Shown one piece after another: positions 1 to 9,508 of a stretch of 63,547 bases of DNA. The position numbers were made by a program, and so were the translations under genes. The notes under the pieces were generated by a model, which searched no databases, was not told the origin of the DNA, and was given only the letters and a program-made list of their open reading frames with translations. The first letter of the stretch is position 1. Each line of letters begins with the position of its first letter. Location: the NCBI RefSeq assembly GCF_024213375.1, contig NZ_JANAVJ010000030.1, forward strand, positions 1 through 63,547, in the 5' to 3' direction. The DNA is from Paenibacillus sp. MZ04-78.2. Lineage in GTDB: Bacteria > Bacillota > Bacilli > Paenibacillales > NBRC-103111.

Positions 1-20
1 GCCGTAAAGACTAAGTTCGA

Positions 21-55
21 CGCGGCACCATTTTCATCCTTCTGATGGTGCCGCG
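21..55 (-). other. 11-bp perfect inverted repeat enclosing a stop codon
   Basis: CGCGGCACCAT at 21-31 pairs with ATGGTGCCGCG at 45-55, leaving a 13-base loop that contains the TGA stop (34-36) of the large secreted protein. No T-run follows in the direction of transcription, so it is not a standard terminator. Positions 1-20 show nothing else. Confidence 0.6.
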
Positions 56-2394
56 CCAGCGGCATGGATGTCTATTTTGATGTCTACAAAGTTGCCGTTG
101 ATTGTAGCCACGTCATCTTTGCCGCTCTTGATAAGAACCGGCTCGATAACACGGTAAGGTACCGGTTCCCGGGAAATCGTGATGCTCCGCGTTTCGGTGA
201 TTCCCGTTTTGTTGGAAATCATAAATTCGAAGATGACATCTCCGGTAAATGGAAGAGGAATGCTAGCCGTATTAATGGCTCCCGTCCCGACGCTATTCAG
301 ATAGTTTTGCTGGCCGTTGGCCGGAGTAGCAGGATAATTCCATGTATTCGTGCTGTTCCGGGCATCGAAAGTAACAGCCGGGTTGCCCTGAGCGTCTTTT
401 TTGCGAACAGTCATTTTAATACTATCCGCATTCACGAAGTTGCCTACGAAAGATACGCTGTTTGCATTTGTCGCGTATTTATCCGGCGTTTGTGCCTTGG
501 TGAACTTCTCCAGCGGACTTGGCAAGATATCTCCTACAAAGCCGGGAGTCGGCAAAGTAAATTTAAAGATTTCATACTGTACGGTCGTTACAACCGTACC
601 GTTCAAGCGCAGGTTGATCTTTACCGTGTTGCGTCCTTCGTTGAGCAGAACCTTTTTATCGTCTGTCGGTGTCCATCTGCTGCTGGCCGTGTTTACATCT
701 AACATAAAGGTGGATGTAGCCTTTGGATCACGGAAGTCGCCAGCAACCAGCTTGGTCACATGGCCATTCACCGACACTTCTACATTGGCATACTCGGATG
801 CCGGTAGGTTCATGATTTTAGCCTGTAAGCAAGGGGTACCGCCTGTACCTGGAGTACAATAAGGCGTCTCCAATGCAGCGTTTTTGATAACCATATTGTT
901 ATAGAAGTTAACCGGAATGATATACGGCGTACTTGTGATAACTAATGGGAAGTCCAGCTTGCCGTTCGTCATACCGCTTGGTATTACAGACATCACGGCT
1001 CTTCCATCACGAATGCTGGTAACTTGCACTTTCCATTTTTGTTGAGCGCCATCAGGCCCAACATAAGTGGCAGCAATACCAGTAGCGTCTCCACCGATGT
1101 GAGCCTTAACGCTACCCGCCGGAGCTACACCGGTCGTATAAATATAGAACGTGGATGGCAATTCGCTAATTTCGTTATCGCCATTTTCATTGAGGGCCAC
1201 TTCAACCGGTTGATTCGTTGCCGGGTCTGTGCCAAGATCCCTGGTTACTTTAGTTACATAAGGTGCAGCCGGATCGAAATAATTGAACGTAAACGTCTGT
1301 TGCGGGGCTTGACCTACCAAGCCGCTGCCTGTATAGAACGTCACGATAAGCGTCTGATTCCGATTCGTCGGAAAAGTCAACGGAATAGAACCCAAGTTAA
1401 ATACTTTATAAGTCGAGGTCGACTCTGCCGGGATTTCGGCAAGCGGCGCCGGTGTGGTTCCCGAGAAATATACCCGTTGGGTTGCCGGGCTCCCGCCTAC
1501 TACGGTGATATCTGCGTACACATACTGCGTAACCGTAGAAGAGCCCGGGGCCAGATCGACCTTCATTTTACCCGTAAGGTTAGCCGTCGTTTGATTCAAT
1601 TGCGGAAACGGATCATTAATCAGTTTCTGTGGACTGGTTCCCGTATTTAGTGCGCCATCAAACAAAAACGGTTTACCGTTGTTGAAAATGAATTTTTTAG
1701 TCGTGTTGTACGTATTCGTGTTGTTGCTGGCGACAATTTTAAAAATGTTGTCCCCGGCTTGCATGTTGAAATCCGTATTACGGTTCGGAATAAACGTAAA
1801 GTCGCCATTATTGCTACGGAACGCTGTGATCGGATTGGCTTGGCCGAGCAAGTAACCTTGAATCGTCGTCGCGTTCGGCGATTTACCAGTAATCACGTAC
1901 GCCGTTTGCATCGGGTCCTTCGGATACATTTGACCGTCATCGATCAGCATGTCGTTAAACTTCAGGTCCGTAATGTTCGTTGTCGGCGTAAACGTCAGGT
2001 AGGCAGGCTGGGAAGAAATCTTGGAGACGTCTCCCATCGTAAACGTAATTTTGTTCGTACCTGCGGACAGCTTGACGCTGTTGAAAGTCACTTCATACGG
2101 GCCAGTCTTCATGCCCTTGTTGGATTTGTTTTCCACCGGACTTCCGGGGCTAGTCGTCACGTTTTCAATCTCATAATAAATAGAAGAGATCTGAGCATCG
2201 TCGATATTATCGATTTCGACGGAAATATTAACCGTCTCGCTGGTGACCGGAGTCGGGCTTGCCGCTGTCGTACTGTATCCTTTGACTTTCATCAGCGAAC
2301 CGCCCGCCGCCATCGCGGAGAACGGTACGATCATCGACACCAGCAGGGCAACGATGATCGCGAAGCTGATGGCACGATTGGTGAGTCGTTTCAA
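34..2394 (-). CDS. Large secreted cell-surface protein, possibly frameshifted at its C-terminus
   Basis: I do not recognise a named family. About 786 residues with a clear signal peptide (MKRLTNR, then a hydrophobic stretch ending AMAAGG), followed by long Thr/Asn/Pro-rich beta-type sequence that suggests repeated Ig-like modules. Start chosen at TTG 2394 because AAGGAGGA lies 8 bases upstream; the ATG 36 bases earlier has no such site. No SLH domain is visible before the stop. Two cysteines lie close together near the middle (PYCTPGTGGTPCLQ), which is uncommon in exported S-layer-like proteins. The stop codon sits in the loop of an 11-bp GC-rich hairpin, and shifting the frame by one base there gives readable sequence to the window edge, so the true gene may continue leftwards. 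It may be anchored by the tagO/csaB polymer encoded upstream, which is inference. Confidence 0.75.
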   Translation of the reverse strand: MKRLTNRAISFAIIVALLVSMIVPFSAMAAGGSLMKVKGYSTTAASPTPVTSETVNISVEIDNIDDAQISSIYYEIENVTTSPGSPVENKSNKGMKTGPYEVTFNSVKLSAGTNKITFTMGDVSKISSQPAYLTFTPTTNITDLKFNDMLIDDGQMYPKDPMQTAYVITGKSPNATTIQGYLLGQANPITAFRSNNGDFTFIPNRNTDFNMQAGDNIFKIVASNNTNTYNTTKKFIFNNGKPFLFDGALNTGTSPQKLINDPFPQLNQTTANLTGKMKVDLAPGSSTVTQYVYADITVVGGSPATQRVYFSGTTPAPLAEIPAESTSTYKVFNLGSIPLTFPTNRNQTLIVTFYTGSGLVGQAPQQTFTFNYFDPAAPYVTKVTRDLGTDPATNQPVEVALNENGDNEISELPSTFYIYTTGVAPAGSVKAHIGGDATGIAATYVGPDGAQQKWKVQVTSIRDGRAVMSVIPSGMTNGKLDFPLVITSTPYIIPVNFYNNMVIKNAALETPYCTPGTGGTPCLQAKIMNLPASEYANVEVSVNGHVTKLVAGDFRDPKATSTFMLDVNTASSRWTPTDDKKVLLNEGRNTVKINLRLNGTVVTTVQYEIFKFTLPTPGFVGDILPSPLEKFTKAQTPDKYATNANSVSFVGNFVNADSIKMTVRKKDAQGNPAVTFDARNSTNTWNYPATPANGQQNYLNSVGTGAINTASIPLPFTGDVIFEFMISNKTGITETRSITISREPVPYRVIEPVLIKSGKDDVATINGNFVDIKIDIHAAGAAPSEG

Positions 2395-2576
2395 GAGAAG
2401 TTCCTCCTTATGAAATAGAAATGTAGGCAAATTAACGATTCAAAGCAATCCGGTTAAAACCAAGCTCCCCCGCCTGAAACCGGCAAAGATTTGACACCAT
2501 TCGCCAAAAAAATAGTTGTACTTTACATATCGGCCGAATGGCATCGTTTTTTTAGAGAAATTTGCAAGAGGCGCAA

Positions 2577-2612
2577 CAAAAAATCCCAAACCGATTAAGG
2601 TCTGGGATTTTC
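2577..2612 (-). terminator. Rho-independent terminator after tagO
   Basis: On the minus strand, AAAATCCCAGACC pairs with GGTTTGGGATTTT around a 6-base loop, ending in a T-run. It follows the tagO stop at 2629 and separates tagO from the secreted-protein gene. The rest of 2395-2628 holds no promoter I can call with confidence. Confidence 0.85.
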
Positions 2613-2628
2613 CAGCGATACAAAATCA

Positions 2629-3747
2629 TCATTTTGACATCCGGGAACGGGCACTAAGCCGCATCGTTTTCACACGGATTTTATTTAAAAACCGAAGCAC
2701 TGGCTTTTTCGTTTTGCTGACGATGCCGATCGCTTCCGCGCCTAGTACCAGCACAAAGAGCAGAATGGCAATCAAAAGCACGGCGCCCCATAGCGCGTCC
2801 TGCCCCGACATGAAGGAAAGCAACACGGCGGAAGAGCCGAAAAACACGGCGATACCGTATATAATAAGCACCGTTGTCCGGTGGCTGAAGCCAAGTTGAA
2901 GCAAGCAGTGATGCAAGTGGCTTTTATCTGCAACCGAGATCGGCAAGTTATTAACCCACCGGCGAATAATGGCGAAGAACGTATCGGACAACGGGACCCC
3001 TAAGATCATGACGGGTACCAGCAAGGATATGACGGTCGCCTGCTTAAATCCGAGCACGGATAGCGTAGCCAGACAAAACCCGAGGAACAGAGCTCCTGAG
3101 TCGCCCATAAAAATTTTGGCCGGATGAAAATTGTAGAACAAAAATCCGGCGATCGAGCCAAGCAGTAAGACACACAGCAGTGCAACGGTAACGTTCCCCA
3201 TCATCAGGGCCAATACCAGAATCGTCGTCGTTGCAATCCCCGATACCCCGGCGGACAAACCGTCCAATCCGTCAATCAGGTTAATGGCGTTGGTCACACC
3301 TACGATCCAGAAGATCGTTAGCGGAACGGCAAGCCAGGTTAAGGAAACGGCCCCGTCGCCAAAGGGCAGGTTAACCAGATCGATCACAGCCCCGGAATAG
3401 ACCACCACACTAGCAGCCAAAATTTGACCGAGCAATTTGATTTTGGGTGATAAGTCGAACCGATCGTCCAGTGCACCGATCAATACAACGATCGCCCCAC
3501 CTACCAGAAGTCCGAAAACAACGTCCGTATTTAATGTATTTCTAGCAGGCGAAACAACGAAATAAGCTGCGATGAATGCAATAAAAATTGCCAACCCACC
3601 GAGTCGCGGCATGACCCGGCTATGTACTTTGCGATGATTCGGCGCATCCACGGCACCAACCCAAAAAGCAAAGCGTTTTACGAGCGGTGTCATCAGCAAT
3701 GCGATCAGTAAAGCAGCAACAAAGCCGATACCATATAACAAGTTCAT
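2629..3747 (-). CDS. tagO: Undecaprenyl-phosphate GlcNAc-1-phosphate transferase
   Basis: Polytopic membrane enzyme of the MraY/WecA/TagO family. It transfers GlcNAc-1-phosphate from UDP-GlcNAc to undecaprenyl phosphate and so starts wall teichoic acid or secondary wall polymer synthesis at the inner membrane face. About 372 residues with some ten hydrophobic segments. Family motifs are visible: HRKVHSRVMPRLGG near the N-terminus, a DD pair near residue 94, NAINLIDGLDG (about 153-163) and HPAKIFMGDSG (about 208-218). ATG 3747 was chosen because AAAGGGG is 12 bases upstream; GTG 3759 in the same frame is only two bases after it. csaB lies directly upstream and wecB/mnaA is elsewhere in the window, consistent with one polymer pathway. 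Confidence 0.93.
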   Translation of the reverse strand: MNLLYGIGFVAALLIALLMTPLVKRFAFWVGAVDAPNHRKVHSRVMPRLGGLAIFIAFIAAYFVVSPARNTLNTDVVFGLLVGGAIVVLIGALDDRFDLSPKIKLLGQILAASVVVYSGAVIDLVNLPFGDGAVSLTWLAVPLTIFWIVGVTNAINLIDGLDGLSAGVSGIATTTILVLALMMGNVTVALLCVLLLGSIAGFLFYNFHPAKIFMGDSGALFLGFCLATLSVLGFKQATVISLLVPVMILGVPLSDTFFAIIRRWVNNLPISVADKSHLHHCLLQLGFSHRTTVLIIYGIAVFFGSSAVLLSFMSGQDALWGAVLLIAILLFVLVLGAEAIGIVSKTKKPVLRFLNKIRVKTMRLSARSRMSK

Positions 3748-3797
3748 GTGTGTGTTCACAGCCCCTTTTTTCTATGACAAAACCCCAAACACTTCAA

Positions 3798-3803
3798 ATT
3801 ATA
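3798..3803 (-). promoter_or_regulatory. Putative -10 element for tagO
   Basis: A perfect TATAAT on the minus strand about 50 bases before the tagO start. No good -35 hexamer is seen at 17 bases, so the promoter is weak or activator-dependent. Otherwise 3760-3964 shows nothing. Confidence 0.45.
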
Positions 3804-3964
3804 CCTTGACGGCTTCTGAAATACCATCATGAATTTAGGCAATTTGGGCGGCTTTCAGGTTGTTTTCATAGATATTTTCAGGTTTCCGCGCATTTTCCTC
3901 TTTACGATTCACTTTCACTGCGAATTGCGGCAAAACAAGCACATTTTTATTGCATAGCGTAGCC

Positions 3965-5095
3965 TTATTCATTCCCTTTATGTTGACTAGCAAAATAAAA
4001 AGCGATTCGTTCCGCTGGGCGCCCGGCTTCGACTTTCAGCCGCTCAATGGTCGGCTTTTTCTCCAATTTCCATGCTTCCACGCCGTTCCACATCCGCAAG
4101 GTCTCTTCGGCCAGCACGTTCGCATCAGGCTTCTGGGTACTGCAAGCGGCTTTGATCCCGAGCCGGTTCAAAAATTGATCGATCTTCGGATCGTACGATA
4201 ATCCAACCATAGGAACGAATTGACCAGCCGCATAAATCAAGGAGTGAAGACGCATTCCAACCAACACTTGGCAAGAAGCAACCTCTGCCAGCATTTCCTG
4301 CGGATGGTCAATCGGAGGCGTTATGCTCATCCGCTCTTTGTAGAGTTCCCCCATAAGTTCCATCACATACAAGGAAGCTTGTTCGTCCGATGGCAAATGA
4401 AACGGCAGGAAACGAATGTGCGCATCGGATTTCTCCAATACTAGCTTAAGCGCATCGGCAACAGCCTTTAACTCCGAGCGGTCTTCGTTCCAGAATCGAA
4501 CGGAAACGCCAATAACAGCCTTCGTATTAAGCGTATTGCTTTGGGGGGAGCGTTGTTCGCGAAGCGATAACCCCATTACCGGGTCCGGCACCACTTCAAC
4601 CCGGTCTGCAGGAACACCCATTCGTCCCAGCAGTGCTTTCGATTCGTCATCTCTGACCGAAATAAAAGCGCATCGATTGAAGGCAGAGCGAATCCATCCG
4701 TAGAAAAACGGTCGATGTACCGGACCGATGCCTTGCGAATAAATAAATACGGGCCTTCGAAGCCATTGAGCCATCCGGATAATGGCAATGTAGTACGGGA
4801 TCGTCTTCGTCCCCGTTTCATCCTGCAGCAGACTGCCGCCTCCGCTTATAAGTCCGTCGGCTCCGCGCAGCGTCCGCCATACTTCGGCAGGGCGCATCCG
4901 GTGAGCGGCTTCAACGCCGTAGGTTCGAGCCGTCTCCTCCGGGTTTATGGACAGAACGACAGGGACGAATGTTACGCCCTGTCGTTCTCCTTGTTCTTTC
5001 AAAGCCAGCAGAATCGATTGCAGCACGGCCTCGTCGCCGCTATTATGGAATCCGTAGTAACCGGACAATACTATTCGCTTAACCGGGGTACCCAA
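3965..5095 (-). CDS. csaB: Polysaccharide pyruvyl transferase CsaB
   Basis: Adds ketal-linked pyruvate from phosphoenolpyruvate to the secondary cell-wall polymer; the pyruvylated sugar is the ligand of SLH domains. About 376 residues. Family hallmarks: GYYGFHNSGDEA near the N-terminus (about 12-23), SGGGSLLQD (about 84-92), IYSQGIGP, and a C-terminal MRLHSLIYA carrying the conserved His. TTG 5095 was chosen as start because AAGGAG lies 9 bases upstream; an in-frame TTG at 5104 directly abuts that site. The start lies inside the end of the DUF5693 gene, which implies translational coupling. Its client here would be the SLH protease at 17.8 kb. Confidence 0.93.
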   Translation of the reverse strand: MGTPVKRIVLSGYYGFHNSGDEAVLQSILLALKEQGERQGVTFVPVVLSINPEETARTYGVEAAHRMRPAEVWRTLRGADGLISGGGSLLQDETGTKTIPYYIAIIRMAQWLRRPVFIYSQGIGPVHRPFFYGWIRSAFNRCAFISVRDDESKALLGRMGVPADRVEVVPDPVMGLSLREQRSPQSNTLNTKAVIGVSVRFWNEDRSELKAVADALKLVLEKSDAHIRFLPFHLPSDEQASLYVMELMGELYKERMSITPPIDHPQEMLAEVASCQVLVGMRLHSLIYAAGQFVPMVGLSYDPKIDQFLNRLGIKAACSTQKPDANVLAEETLRMWNGVEAWKLEKKPTIERLKVEAGRPAERIAFYFASQHKGNE

Positions 5096-7116
5096 CGCTT
5101 CCAACTCCTTGCAATAAATTCCCAGACCACAATCAATACGGCTCCAATCAACAGGCCGAAAGCCAAACCGTAGACGACGCGAATCGACGAAATGACGAGC
5201 GGGGTATGAAGATGCGCGAACGTATCTACGACCGAAGCTTGACCAATTACGCCGATCAGAACAAGCAAAAGCGCTTTGCGGTACTTATAGCACAAGTACG
5301 CTCCCAGCAGGAACAAAGGATGGGAGATCAAAAACTCCTTCGTCCGCGGCCGAACACCGAGCGTATTTTCCAGGAAGGATCGGAAATAGCGCTCTAATGA
5401 CGATGCCTGTCCCTCGTTGCCGGTACGCGAAATGTAGAAAACGCCTGCTGCCGCAATGACTACGGCAACAATGACCCATATAACACGAATATTCGCGTGA
5501 AGGAAGCCTTGAATTCGCGACATTTTATCCCGGGACGAAGTATCATCGCTGAACAACAGCCAGTACAGAACCGTTAGTACGATCGGAGCGGCATGCAGGA
5601 TGCCAACGCCGCGGAATTGTTCTAGAACCAGAGAATATGTGATTTGGTTCAGCAAGCCTACGATAAACAAAGCACCCATTAAGGAAAGAAGGGTTGTCCG
5701 CAGAAGCAGAGCGATCGTAAACAACCATTTGTTGTCATCCCCGCGGTTTAGCTTATTCCGCGCCGACCGGATCGCAATCATGATGGCGAGAGTCGGCGCG
5801 CAGGTACCTGCGCCAAGCGCCAGCGCTTGTGAAAATAAGCTGTTGCTCAAGACAAACAGCCCCGCAGAGCCAACCAAACCGAACAAAAAGACAGCTAGCG
5901 CAAGCTCAGGCACGAAATAAGCGATCGTCAGCGCAATCAAAGCGATGGCTCCAATCGACAACAGTGCCTTGGCGACCGGCTGCCAGCCTGAATGCACCGG
6001 CACAAACGCCGTGGCCGGCCCGCTTTGATAGCCTACCTTATGAATCTGAGAAATGGCCCCGTCCGGCCCCTTCACCGTCAAATAGATCGAATCGAGCGGG
6101 TGTAATATTTTCCCTTTTTCGGTACTCTTAACCGCTTTGGCATGCAGGAAAATCATCCGGATGTTGCGGTCCTTCACCGCCAGCAAAAACCGGTCGGCAT
6201 AATCTTGAATACGGCCCTTCAGCTCCTCGGGAGTAATGTTCTCCATCAGCTTCTGGGAGTCGGATTCCGTAAGCGGGTGAAGACGAACCACGTTGTAATC
6301 GATCTTCTTCGCGATGTTGTTGAAGCCGCGCGGCGGCGTCTTCTGGTATAAGGCTTCGGTCGAAGCCAAACCAATTTGGTGCTTTTTCATAAGCCCAGCC
6401 ATCAAGTCGAGATTGTGCAAATCTTTATCACTTACGAAACCGGGCACGGTTTCGCCATCGATAATCATTCGCTTAACCCCAAGATTGTGCAGTCTTCCCA
6501 GCAGCTCATCTATGCGGGCCTCATTGAAGGCTCGGCGGTTGGATAGCCGGATAACAATCGTATACCCTTTTTCCTTAAGCAGCTGCAAGGTGATCGGGTC
6601 CGGGTCCATCGTTTTCAAAAGCGCATCTTCCATCGCCATCTCAATGATCATGCCCGGCTGATTTTTGTAGCTCCACGCTCTTGTTTTGACATTCAACTCG
6701 GCAAACGCTTTTTGAATTATCGGCTGAAGTTGCTGCTCGGATTCTTTTTCAGCAAACAAAAGATACGTAAAGTTTTCATTAGGCGAAATGGGCGTCTGGG
6801 TCAAAGCGGACGCTTCATACGATTTAAACAGCTCGATACGACGGCCCAGCTTCAGCTCGTTAAGAGTCGCTTCATAGACAGCCATGGACTGAATGCCATG
6901 CTGCTTCATCTCGTCCAACTGCCCCAGTACGAATTGGCGGGGGTCCGTTTGCAAATCGGATATTTCCAGCAAATTGCGGTAATCGAAGACGAACTCGACC
7001 TTTCGTCCCGTTTTCTGCTCCGTCTCATTCCGCTCAAACGCTACGGGGATGGAAGCCAGCATCCCAAGGATAACCAGCCACCACAACCATTTAAGCGATC
7101 GTTGGTTCCATTTCAT
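5071..7116 (-). CDS. DUF5693 family multi-pass membrane protein
   Basis: About 681 residues. One N-terminal membrane anchor (residues about 5-22), a soluble extracytoplasmic half of roughly 350 residues, then about eight to nine hydrophobic helices. The family is recognised as DUF5693, commonly found beside csaB in Paenibacillus-type genomes; its function is unknown. ATG 7116 was chosen because GAAGGGA is about 7 bases upstream, rather than the in-frame GTG at 7134. Overlap with csaB and the tagO neighbourhood suggest a role in exporting or assembling the secondary wall polymer, which is inference only. Confidence 0.85.
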   Translation of the reverse strand: MKWNQRSLKWLWWLVILGMLASIPVAFERNETEQKTGRKVEFVFDYRNLLEISDLQTDPRQFVLGQLDEMKQHGIQSMAVYEATLNELKLGRRIELFKSYEASALTQTPISPNENFTYLLFAEKESEQQLQPIIQKAFAELNVKTRAWSYKNQPGMIIEMAMEDALLKTMDPDPITLQLLKEKGYTIVIRLSNRRAFNEARIDELLGRLHNLGVKRMIIDGETVPGFVSDKDLHNLDLMAGLMKKHQIGLASTEALYQKTPPRGFNNIAKKIDYNVVRLHPLTESDSQKLMENITPEELKGRIQDYADRFLLAVKDRNIRMIFLHAKAVKSTEKGKILHPLDSIYLTVKGPDGAISQIHKVGYQSGPATAFVPVHSGWQPVAKALLSIGAIALIALTIAYFVPELALAVFLFGLVGSAGLFVLSNSLFSQALALGAGTCAPTLAIMIAIRSARNKLNRGDDNKWLFTIALLLRTTLLSLMGALFIVGLLNQITYSLVLEQFRGVGILHAAPIVLTVLYWLLFSDDTSSRDKMSRIQGFLHANIRVIWVIVAVVIAAAGVFYISRTGNEGQASSLERYFRSFLENTLGVRPRTKEFLISHPLFLLGAYLCYKYRKALLLVLIGVIGQASVVDTFAHLHTPLVISSIRVVYGLAFGLLIGAVLIVVWEFIARSWKRWVPRLSE

Positions 7117-7149
7117 GTACGTTCCCTTCAACACGGCCCACTCCCAAAG

Positions 7150-8862
7150 TTAGTTGTGATTGTCCACGCGGGACATAATAGTCTGCACCAGTTGTTCGAT
7201 CGCTTCGGAAGCGGCCTGCGCGGAGATGCCTCGAACGGCAAAGTATACTTTGATCTTCGGCTCCGTGCCTGATGGGCGGAGGCAAAACCAAGAATCGTCT
7301 TCAAGCGTATATTTAAGGACGTTTTCCGACGGAAGTCCGTACAATCCTTGAGAGAAGTCCTCAACCTTAACGACCCGCAATCCGTTAAGCTTTTCCGGCG
7401 GGGCGCTGCGCCAATCGCTCATGATGCTTTGAATCTTCTCGACGCCATCCTTACCTTTGAGCGTGCGCGATTCGAGCTTTTCCAGAAAGTAGCCGTGACG
7501 CGCATACAGCTCCTGCAGGACATCGTACAAGGTTTTGCCTTGGCTTTTGTAATAAGCTGCGGCTTCGCAAATCAGCATCGATGCGATCACCGCATCCTTG
7601 TCGCGCGCATAGTTGCCGGCGAGATATCCGTAGCTTTCTTCGTAGCCGAACAAAAACTCGGCTTCGCCGGTCCGCTCGAACTGTGTCATTTTTTCGCCGA
7701 TATATTTGAAGCCCGTCAGCGTGTTCAATACTTTAGCCCCATAATGCTTGGCAATGACCGCACCCATCTCGCTAGTGACGATTGTTTTGATCACGACTCC
7801 GTTGGCCGGAAGCTCGCCGCGCTCTTTGCGGCTGCTGAGCAGATAATCGACCATAATCGCGCCAGACTGATTGCCCGTCAGCACGAAATATTCGCCGTTG
7901 GCATCTTTTACGACCGCACCCATCCGGTCGCAATCCGGGTCTGTTCCGATAATGATGTCGGCGTTCGTTTTCTTGGCTTCGTTAATCGCCAAAGCGAATG
8001 CTTCCCGTTCCTCCGGGTTCGGCGACTTGACTGTGGAGAAGTTGGCGTCCGGCTGCTCCTGCTCGGCAACCACCTGCACCTGATCGAAGCCGATGCCGGC
8101 TAATGCTGCGCGAACGGATAAATTGCCCGCTCCATGCAGCGGTGTGAACACGATGCGGAAGTTATCGCTCGTCCGCTTCACCAGCTCCGGGTTGCGGCTG
8201 ATGGCCGTGACCGCGCGAATGTATTCGGCATCCACCGCCTCGCCGATCCATTGCAGCAATCCGGCGCTTTCGGCCTTTGCACGCGACTTTCTTTTTACGT
8301 CGGCAAACGACTGCACTTTGCGGATCTCAGCGATGACTTGCTCGGCTTGCTCCGGAACAAGCTGTCCGCCATCGTTTCCGTATACTTTGTATCCATTATA
8401 TTCGGGCGGATTGTGGCTCGCCGTGATAACAATGCCGGCGTCGGCCTTCAAATACCGGACGGCAAACGAGAGCTCCGGCGTCGGACGAAGCGATTCGAAC
8501 ACATGCGTTTTAATTCCGTTGCCTGCCAGCACCTTAGCGGCTTCAAGCGCAAATTCGGGCGACTGGTTCCGGGAATCATAGGCAATGACCGCGGAAAGCG
8601 ATGTTTTGCCGGAAGCAAGCATGAACTGCGCGAGCCCTTGGGTGGCACGGGCTACGGTATAAGCATTGATCCGGTTCGTGCCGGCCCCAATGACGCCGCG
8701 CAGGCCCCCGGTTCCAAATTCCAGATCGCGGTAAAATCGATCCTCGATTTCATTGGGGTCCCCTGCAATTTGTCGAAGCTCTTCTTTGGTGCCCTCGTCA
8801 ATTGCCGGATCCTTCAACCAAAGCTCATATTGCTCCTGTACATGCTTCCCCGTATTCATCAT
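7150..8862 (-). CDS. pgcA: Phosphoglucomutase / phosphomannomutase
   Basis: Alpha-D-phosphohexomutase converting glucose-6-phosphate to glucose-1-phosphate, feeding UDP-glucose for glycolipid anchors and wall polymers in the cytosol. 570 residues, normal for the PgcA group. Visible: active-site serine loop TASHNPPEYNGYKVYG with Ser149, metal loop DPDCDRMG near 317, sugar-binding loop GYEESYG and C-terminal phosphate loop RPSGTEPKIKVYF. AGGAGATGGG precedes two adjacent ATGs; the first is used. fabZ lies 35 bases upstream and the DUF5693 gene 33 bases downstream, so it probably belongs to the fabZ transcript. Confidence 0.95.
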   Translation of the reverse strand: MMNTGKHVQEQYELWLKDPAIDEGTKEELRQIAGDPNEIEDRFYRDLEFGTGGLRGVIGAGTNRINAYTVARATQGLAQFMLASGKTSLSAVIAYDSRNQSPEFALEAAKVLAGNGIKTHVFESLRPTPELSFAVRYLKADAGIVITASHNPPEYNGYKVYGNDGGQLVPEQAEQVIAEIRKVQSFADVKRKSRAKAESAGLLQWIGEAVDAEYIRAVTAISRNPELVKRTSDNFRIVFTPLHGAGNLSVRAALAGIGFDQVQVVAEQEQPDANFSTVKSPNPEEREAFALAINEAKKTNADIIIGTDPDCDRMGAVVKDANGEYFVLTGNQSGAIMVDYLLSSRKERGELPANGVVIKTIVTSEMGAVIAKHYGAKVLNTLTGFKYIGEKMTQFERTGEAEFLFGYEESYGYLAGNYARDKDAVIASMLICEAAAYYKSQGKTLYDVLQELYARHGYFLEKLESRTLKGKDGVEKIQSIMSDWRSAPPEKLNGLRVVKVEDFSQGLYGLPSENVLKYTLEDDSWFCLRPSGTEPKIKVYFAVRGISAQAASEAIEQLVQTIMSRVDNHN

Positions 8863-8897
8863 CCCATCTCCTCTACCCGGATTTTTATATATTTATG

Positions 8898-9338
8898 TCA
8901 ATTATGATCGGTGTTCTCCTGAATCGCGAACATGATTTCGCCTTCCGCGACGACTTTATCTTCGACTTTGGCCGTTGCCTGCCCTTTGCCGATGATACCT
9001 TTCGATCGCGTAATCATGACCTCTAGCCTTAACGTATCTCCCGGCTTCACTTGGCCGCGGAACCGAAAATTGTCGACTCCTACAAGCAACCCGATTTTCC
9101 CACGGTTTGCTTCCAGTTGCAATAGGGCTACAGCACCGACCTGCGCAAGAGCTTCGACAATTAACACTCCCGGCATAACAGGAAACCCTGGAAAATGTCC
9201 CTGGAAAAATGGTTCGTTGATCGTTACGTTTTTAATACCTACGGCTTTCACGCCCGTTTCAACTTCTACGATGCGGTCTACCAACAAAAACGGGTAACGG
9301 TGCGGAATAATCTTTTGAATTTGAGCGGCATCTAACAA
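8898..9338 (-). CDS. fabZ: 3-hydroxyacyl-ACP dehydratase FabZ
   Basis: Dehydrates beta-hydroxyacyl-ACP in fatty-acid elongation. 146 residues, the usual hot-dog-fold length. The [19 protein letters not shown] block carries the catalytic His48 and Glu62. Start is TTG 9338, with AAGGAG 9 bases upstream. Preceded by its own sigma-A promoter. In Bacillus subtilis fabZ also sits near flhO/flhP, so the synteny supports the call. Confidence 0.96.
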   Translation of the reverse strand: MLDAAQIQKIIPHRYPFLLVDRIVEVETGVKAVGIKNVTINEPFFQGHFPGFPVMPGVLIVEALAQVGAVALLQLEANRGKIGLLVGVDNFRFRGQVKPGDTLRLEVMITRSKGIIGKGQATAKVEDKVVAEGEIMFAIQENTDHN

Positions 9339-9362
9339 GGCAGATGCTCCTTTCCTGGTGTG

Positions 9363-9391
9363 AGTATAAAAACGCGCGGTTCAACTTACAA
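9363..9391 (-). promoter_or_regulatory. Sigma-A promoter for fabZ
   Basis: On the minus strand TTGTAA (9386-9391) and TATACT (9363-9368) are separated by 17 bases, about 25 bases from the fabZ start. The rest of 9392-9508 shows no feature I can support. Confidence 0.65.
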
Positions 9392-9508
9392 TACAAATGT
9401 CCCTTCATGAGCTGCAGCAGTGAAGGTTGATATAAGGGGGCTTATGTTCGGGATTTGCCGATAAGGTGAATCCGGGCATGAGCTCTTTTTATTTCGAAAA
9501 GGGGTCCC

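Noticed and set aside
2395..2480. Possible c-di-AMP (ydaO-type) riboswitch before the secreted-protein gene
   Set aside because: The minus strand has GGCGGGGGAGC, AACCGG and TTTGAATC in the right order, but the second half of the aptamer has no room before the ribosome-binding site. At most a decayed remnant.
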